From an uncultured Burkholderiales bacterium (GTDB lineage: Bacteria; Pseudomonadota; Gammaproteobacteria; Burkholderiales; Burkholderiaceae_C): a DNA stretch of 44,518 nt. This document shows positions 40,149 to 44,518 of the stretch, piece by piece. Position 1 is the first letter of the stretch. The number at the start of each line of letters is the position of its first letter. A program made the translations under genes and the position numbers. The stretch spans positions 1 through 44,518 of the forward strand of contig CALMQI010000380.1 in the NCBI GenBank assembly GCA_937871935.1, written 5' to 3'. The notes below the pieces were generated by a model. That model was not told where the DNA came from, ran no database searches, and saw only the letters and a list, made by a program, of their open reading frames with translations.

Positions 40149-41387
40149 TCAAGCCCTTGCGACCACACTCGGTCCCCGCGCTGGCCGCGGCAGGCGTGGC
40201 ATTGCCTCCAACGCAATGCGCCAAGTCCAGGCTGACGATTCGGTTGCCGCGGCTGCGCCGCGTATGGCGTCCAACATGTCGGTCCCATCGAGACCAGGTG
40301 GCACGACGAACATCAGTGATCCGGCGTCACCCGTGTCCGTCAACGTGGCGTTGGCGAGGCACTGGCCGCGAGGCAGGTTGTAGCGCAGCCCCTTGATGAA
40401 CGCTCGCCCGTCGGCCACGAGGCGCTCGACGAGCTGACGCTCGAATGAGTCGTCGATTGGCAGCCACTGCGGCGTCGCCGGCATCAGCGACATCTCACCG
40501 ATCGTCGGGATGCCGGCCTCGCTCACCCCGAACGTCGCAATCACGATCATGTGCACGGTATCGCCGGACGCCCACAACGCCAGCTCCGAGTCGAAGTGCC
40601 TGCCCAGGCGCCGGTAGAGCTGCTCGTCGAGCGCAAAGGCCTGGTCGGGCACGTGCTTGATCACCGCCTTGTAGCCGTAGCGCGCCGGCACGAGCTCCTT
40701 CACCTCGCCGATCAGCAGCATCAGGTGCTGCGGCTTGCCGGGCGTCGCGACGGCGTGGCTCCACTGCGCGACGCGGCGGGCGTTGAGCGCGCCGCGCTGC
40801 TCGATGGAGAACGGCTCCGGGATGTAGAGCCGGCTGCGCAGCGCCTCGCCGCGCGCGACCTTGTTCTCTGCGGCCAGCAGAAGGTGCTTGCGCACCGTGC
40901 CCCAGCTGCGCTTGCCGGCAAAACCCGGCTGCCAGCGGGTCAGTTCAGCCTGGTCCCAGAGGTAGTGCAGCAGCCCGCGCAGCGATAGCTTGCTGCCGTC
41001 CGAGGCCACGCTGTCCGATGGCGTGCCGGGAGCCGGCATCGTTGTTCGGCCGCCGAGTTTCGACATCGAGAACCCGAGCCTGAGCGCCGTCTCGCCGGTC
41101 GCCGGGTCTTCCTTGATCGCCGTGCCGAGCACCTGGCCGAGGCCCGACACTTCCAGCGGCGGCTCGTACGACGCGCAGTCCGGCGCGTGCCGGCTGCCGG
41201 TGCCGGGCATGCGCTTGACGATGAAGCCCTCATCAGTGCCCGCCAGGCGGGCGACGTACATCTCGATGCCCCGGACGAGGCACAGGCACATCGGCCGTAG
41301 GCGATCGGCGTGTGCCGCAGCCAGCGCGTCTGTGAAGACCCCCTCCTCGGACGACAGTCGCGTGCTGCCGAAGAGGTAGGTGCCCAC
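40149..41387 (-). CDS. DUF1173-family protein of conjugative element
   Basis: A 412-residue protein matching the DUF1173 family carried by conjugative elements and plasmids. It shows IEMYVARLAGTDEGFIVKRMPGTGSRHAPDC, the SLRGLLHYLWDQAELTRW motif and AIDDSFERQLVERL-like C-terminal segments. Function is unknown; the CLCLVRG and HAPDC cysteine/His residues could bind zinc. It starts at GTG 41387, 22 bases after the LPD7 gene stop, last in the transfer operon seen here. Confidence 0.85.
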   Translation of the reverse strand: MGTYLFGSTRLSSEEGVFTDALAAAHADRLRPMCLCLVRGIEMYVARLAGTDEGFIVKRMPGTGSRHAPDCASYEPPLEVSGLGQVLGTAIKEDPATGETALRLGFSMSKLGGRTTMPAPGTPSDSVASDGSKLSLRGLLHYLWDQAELTRWQPGFAGKRSWGTVRKHLLLAAENKVARGEALRSRLYIPEPFSIEQRGALNARRVAQWSHAVATPGKPQHLMLLIGEVKELVPARYGYKAVIKHVPDQAFALDEQLYRRLGRHFDSELALWASGDTVHMIVIATFGVSEAGIPTIGEMSLMPATPQWLPIDDSFERQLVERLVADGRAFIKGLRYNLPRGQCLANATLTDTGDAGSLMFVVPPGLDGTDMLDAIRGAAAATESSAWTWRIALEAMPRLPRPARGPSVVARA

Positions 41388-41409
41388 CGGACGCTGCTTT
41401 CAGCCGCGG

Positions 41410-42534
41410 CTACCGGACATGCGCCGTGCGCTCGCGGGCCCGCTGCTGCTCTGGCACCGGGCGCAGTGCCTTCACAAGGGGCTGCTGCTGCGGCGCCGCC
41501 TTGTCGTACACCTTGACCTTGTGCACCTCGCCGGCAGCCAGGCGCTTGGCCAGGTTGTCGGCTGCGGCGGCCATGATCGCCTCGCGCCGCTTCTCGGGCA
41601 CACGCTGCGCGACGAGGACGGCCTCGATCGCCGCGAGCACTGTCTTGCGGCTGCCGCTGCCGCGGGCCGATGCCTTGTTTGTCGCTGCGGGCGCCTCTGC
41701 TTGCGCCGTGGGCTCGATGCGGTTGATCTGCCGTGCCTCGCGCTCGCTGCGCAGCCAGGCCATGTCGCTCGGCATCGGTTCGTACCCGATTGTCTTTACG
41801 CCACGCAACGAGGCCTCAAACCACACTAAGCGCCGGAACTCCTCGTGACCCGACACGCGCAGCGCCTTCCAGTCGCGCGCCTCGGCGACGTCGACCATCG
41901 ATCGCGCGACCGACGGGCTGTTGGTGTCGGTGGCGAGGCGGAAGGTCGACTCGGTGAACGCCACGCGCGAGGTGTCGCCGCGGAACCGATACTCGGTCTG
42001 GCCGACCGGCTTGTCGCCGATCGAGACCCTCGCGCGCTTGATCACGTAGCGTTCGTTCAGCGCTGCTTCCAGCCGGGCCACCAATGCGCCTCGCTCGGCC
42101 TCGGCGTCGATGCGCGCCACGACGGCTTCGGCTCGCACCACCGGCGCGGAAGGCGTCAGGGGTACGACCCTTGCGGTTCCCCTGGTGGCTTCCTTGTCCC
42201 GGGCTGCCGGCGCATTGCGGTCGTGGGCCGGCTCCGCGGGCTCCAACCACAACGGACGCTGCCAGGCGCCGTCGGCCTTGTGCACGAAGCTGCGCTCGCC
42301 TTGCGCGTCGATAGCGGTAAGACGAAGCGCGCCAACGCGGTCGGCCTTGACGACCATGTCGTCGAAGCTCTTTGCGTGATACAGGAGGTCGGTCGTCGCG
42401 TCGCGCAGTTCAAAGCGCGGGCCCTCAGTCGGGTCAGGCGTCTGGAAGGTCGCCTTGGCGACCGCCGCGCGGTCGCCCGGCTCGACGGTGCCGCCCTTGC
42501 CGGGCCAGTGCCGCGATTCGCGATAGTCATCCAT
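41410..42534 (-). CDS. LPD7-domain protein of conjugative element
   Basis: A 374-residue protein. The centre (about 190-260) matches the large polyvalent-protein-associated domain LPD7: VAFTESTFRLATDTNSPSVARSMVDVAEARDWKALRVSGHEEFRR, then FEASLRGVKTIGYEP. These domains occur in relaxase-like and effector-like proteins of integrative elements. The rest is charged and poorly conserved, with a basic C-terminus. Expected role: DNA-processing or transferred accessory protein; no catalytic motif is visible. It is placed between an OmpA-like gene and the DUF1173 gene. Confidence 0.8.
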   Translation of the reverse strand: MDDYRESRHWPGKGGTVEPGDRAAVAKATFQTPDPTEGPRFELRDATTDLLYHAKSFDDMVVKADRVGALRLTAIDAQGERSFVHKADGAWQRPLWLEPAEPAHDRNAPAARDKEATRGTARVVPLTPSAPVVRAEAVVARIDAEAERGALVARLEAALNERYVIKRARVSIGDKPVGQTEYRFRGDTSRVAFTESTFRLATDTNSPSVARSMVDVAEARDWKALRVSGHEEFRRLVWFEASLRGVKTIGYEPMPSDMAWLRSEREARQINRIEPTAQAEAPAATNKASARGSGSRKTVLAAIEAVLVAQRVPEKRREAIMAAAADNLAKRLAAGEVHKVKVYDKAAPQQQPLVKALRPVPEQQRARERTAHVR

Positions 42535-42570
42535 GATTGCCTCCGTTACGTGGCTGGGTCAATCGCTCAA

Positions 42571-43245
42571 TCAGTCGATCAAAGGCCGCTGCGCGAGCGT
42601 CGTGTCGACAGCACCCGCGGCCGTGACGATCGGCGCCGCGCGGTAGATCTCGATCTCGACGCGGCGATTGAGCGTTCGACCGCCGGGTGTCGAGTTGTCG
42701 GCGGCGTGGTCGCCGATGGGCTGCCAGGTCGTGCGGACGCGCGCGCGATCGACGCCGGACTGCACCAGCCACGCTTCGACCGCCGCGGCGCGCTGGCGGG
42801 CGATGGCGCTCTCCGCCGGAGACTCTGCAGTGCCGTCAGTGCGACCGCGCAGCACGACCAGCGGAGCCGTGCGCGCTTCCTCGACGACACGCGTGGCATC
42901 CGCGTCCGGCACGCTGACGTGCGTGCTGCCGAACGCGAACAGCACTGGCACGAGCAGGTTTCGCTGTGCGGCCGCGTTCGCCTCGATGCCGCGGACCAGC
43001 AGTTGCTGCTGCTGGACCATGCGCGCCACCGCCTGGCTGCTGGCTTCTGCGCTGCGGACACTCTCCTTCGCAAGGATGCGGGTGTTCTCGAGATCGTTGC
43101 GGCACGACTGCAGTTCAACCGCCATAGCGGCGTTCACCGGCCGTCGGCGCGACTCATCGACGGTCGGCGGCTTCGGCGGCGAGCTGCACGACGTGACGAG
43201 CAGCAGCCATGGCAGCCAGGGCAGCAGCGGGAAGGGTCGGGTCAT
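42571..43245 (-). CDS. OmpA-like lipoprotein of conjugative operon
   Basis: A 224-residue lipoprotein with lipobox VTSCSS near residue 20. A helical/coiled-coil central part (SCRNDLENTRILAKES, QAVARMVQQQQLLVRG) precedes an OmpA-type peptidoglycan-binding domain: VLRGRTDGTAESP, ARQRAAAVEAWLVQSGV, NRRVEIEIYR. The Asp and Arg of the diaminopimelate-binding site are present. ATG 43245 overlaps the coupling protein stop. In conjugation clusters such proteins may link the mating apparatus to the cell wall. Confidence 0.88.
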   Translation of the reverse strand: MTRPFPLLPWLPWLLLVTSCSSPPKPPTVDESRRRPVNAAMAVELQSCRNDLENTRILAKESVRSAEASSQAVARMVQQQQLLVRGIEANAAAQRNLLVPVLFAFGSTHVSVPDADATRVVEEARTAPLVVLRGRTDGTAESPAESAIARQRAAAVEAWLVQSGVDRARVRTTWQPIGDHAADNSTPGGRTLNRRVEIEIYRAAPIVTAAGAVDTTLAQRPLID

Positions 43246-44518
43246 GGGGTCACCTCTTCGGTTGGTCGAGGTTCGGGGTCTGGCTCGCGTTCCGGTAGCT
43301 GATCGAGCGCTTCGACACGCACCTCTTCGACGACACCGCCGGCAGGCCCTGAGACGAGCGTTCTGACGAAGAACTGGTCGACCACCGACTTGATATCGAG
43401 GTCGCATTGCGCGGTCGCGAAGTCCGGTAGGTTCGGCATGTCCAGCGCAAGCCGTTCGAGCCGCAGTTCCTGATCGGCGCCGATCTCGTCGGGTGCCCAG
43501 GTCCATCGGCGCTGCACCTTCGCGAAGTGCAGGTCCATGTCCATCACCGGCACCTTGGGCGGCGGCAGCAGCCGGGCCTTGAACACCTTCTCGCGGTGGT
43601 AGCGGATCTTCTCGCCGAGGATCGGCTTGCAGTTCTCCAGCACGATCACCAGGCGCTCTGAGCCGAGTTCCTTGAACTCCTGCGGCAGCAGCAGCGCGCG
43701 GCGCTGCTCCGACTCATTGCGGCTGAGCGTCGTATGCCCGTGCCCGCTGAACGAGCGACTACGCCCGCGCGAGGTGGCGCGCTCGGTGAAGTGCCCGAGC
43801 ATCGCGCTGTACTCGTCGGCGTCGCGCTGCTCGCGCGGCGCGTACAGTATCTGCAGCCCGTGATTCGTCGCGAAGGTCCGGGCTTCCTTCTCGCCATAGA
43901 CCGCGTCGAGCTGCGACATCGCCTGCACGACAGTGAGCAGCCGCAGGTTGTAGCCGGCGAGGAAGGCGGCGGCCGAGCTAATGATGCCGACGCGGCCCAT
44001 CGCCGCGAACTCGTCGTTGACGAGCAGACACTGCACCGACAACGACTTATCCTGCGCCGGCAGCGTGCGCGTGTTCAGACTGACGAGCTGCGAGAAGAAC
44101 AAATTCAGCAGCGGCCGGGCGTTGGCCAGCCGGTTCGGCGGGATTCGCACGTAAATCGACATGCGCCGTCGTCGCACGTCCTCGAGCCGGAAGTCGTCGG
44201 CGGAGGTCGCCGCATCGACCACCGCATCCGCAAAGATCACCAGCGGCGCGTTGAAGGTCGAGACGATGCTCGACAGCGTGTTCTCGGAGTTCGAGAGCAG
44301 CCGCTGCAGCGCATCGATGCACTCCTCGGACAGCGACTTGCCATCCTCGGCGCGCTGCTTGATCGCGGCCGTGAAGTGGTCCTTCAGCGGTTGCCCCTTG
44401 CCCGACGACTGGCGCAGCATTTCGCCGATCGTGCGCGGCAGCTCCGGCGTCTCCAGCAGGTACTGACCTGCCCCCTTCAGCCATACCACTTGTTTGGCAG
44501 GAGTCCAGGTTGCAAGGT
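43242..44518 (-). CDS. type IV coupling protein, TraG/TraD/VirD4-like (5' end outside window)
   Basis: The C-terminal 425 residues of a coupling ATPase that feeds the relaxase-DNA complex into the type IV secretion channel. The frame is open to the window edge with no start. Visible motifs include VFVRIPPNRL-like SIYVRIPPNRLANARPLLN, the Walker B-type LLVNDEFAAMGRVG, the sensor-like VVQAMSQLDAVYG and NHGLQILYAPREQ. The extreme C-terminus is acidic and proline-rich. The upstream Walker A lies outside. It is the first gene seen of the minus-strand transfer operon. Confidence 0.88.
   Translation of the reverse strand, partial: LATWTPAKQVVWLKGAGQYLLETPELPRTIGEMLRQSSGKGQPLKDHFTAAIKQRAEDGKSLSEECIDALQRLLSNSENTLSSIVSTFNAPLVIFADAVVDAATSADDFRLEDVRRRRMSIYVRIPPNRLANARPLLNLFFSQLVSLNTRTLPAQDKSLSVQCLLVNDEFAAMGRVGIISSAAAFLAGYNLRLLTVVQAMSQLDAVYGEKEARTFATNHGLQILYAPREQRDADEYSAMLGHFTERATSRGRSRSFSGHGHTTLSRNESEQRRALLLPQEFKELGSERLVIVLENCKPILGEKIRYHREKVFKARLLPPPKVPVMDMDLHFAKVQRRWTWAPDEIGADQELRLERLALDMPNLPDFATAQCDLDIKSVVDQFFVRTLVSGPAGGVVEEVRVEALDQLPEREPDPEPRPTEEVTP

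Overview
The window is GC-rich DNA from a proteobacterium, most likely a betaproteobacterium of the Burkholderiales type. The reasons are a sigma-54 activator paired with a -24/-12 promoter, Gram-negative outer-membrane and lipoprotein genes, and the mix of gene families. No rRNA, tRNA or CRISPR array was seen. The species cannot be fixed from the sequence alone.

Layout. (1) 1-3056: the tail of an upstream gene, a RidA-family deaminase, a short tyrosine recombinase (855-1478) and an exported beta-lactamase-fold serine hydrolase. (2) 3344-20731, all on the minus strand: a complete [NiFe]-hydrogenase locus. Its small subunit closely resembles the cyanobacterial HupS / mycobacterial HucS type (group 2a). 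One long run of about 18 tightly packed genes reads small subunit, HupE-like nickel permease, large subunit, two paralogous four-cysteine proteins, maturation protease, a conserved small protein, a TPR protein, two tiny membrane proteins, a NifU-Rieske fusion, an NHL-repeat protein, then hypF, hypC, a SIS-domain protein, hypD, hypE, hypA and hypB. A well-matched sigma-54 promoter lies in front of the small subunit. The next operon upstream encodes an NtrC/HoxA-like activator with a degenerate receiver domain, plus a zinc-ribbon protein. The gene set suggests oxidation of H2 at low concentration with electrons passed to respiration. (3) 21166-24709, plus strand: a small metal-transport operon (Cys/Asp-rich membrane-anchored protein, outer-membrane barrel, ZnuA-like binding protein, ZnuB-like permease) with no ATPase gene. 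It stops next to a second, frameshifted and inverted copy of the recombinase (24847-25468). The two recombinase copies bracket the whole hydrogenase and metal-transport segment.

(4) 25747-28168: a graveyard of deletion-scarred genes. One is an OLD-type ATPase spliced to the tail of a UvrD-like helicase (a Gabija-like remnant); another is an MFS transporter with its middle missing. (5) 28208-33243, minus strand: a compact five-gene operon with a carotenoid/stilbene-cleaving oxygenase, aldo/keto reductase, exported alpha/beta hydrolase, lipoprotein and SMP-30-like beta-propeller. It is transcribed divergently from a large winged-helix/NB-ARC-like regulator (33409-35922), with a perfect 11-bp inverted repeat between them. 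(6) 35930-36600: an oligopeptide-transporter ATPase fragment and a perfect 12-bp inverted repeat.

(7) 36595-39982: a bacterial ubiquitin-like conjugation operon (single multi-ubiquitin-family Ubl, E1 with DUF6791 N-terminus, DUF6527 protein) divergent from a HigB-like toxin and an HTH antitoxin fused to an ImmA/IrrE metallopeptidase; paired operators sit in the shared promoter. (8) 40149-end, minus strand: conjugative-element backbone (DUF1173 protein, LPD7 protein, OmpA-like lipoprotein, TraG/VirD4 coupling protein running off the window). Taken together, the right part looks like the accessory and transfer portion of an integrative element, with the ubiquitin-like operon as probable defence cargo.
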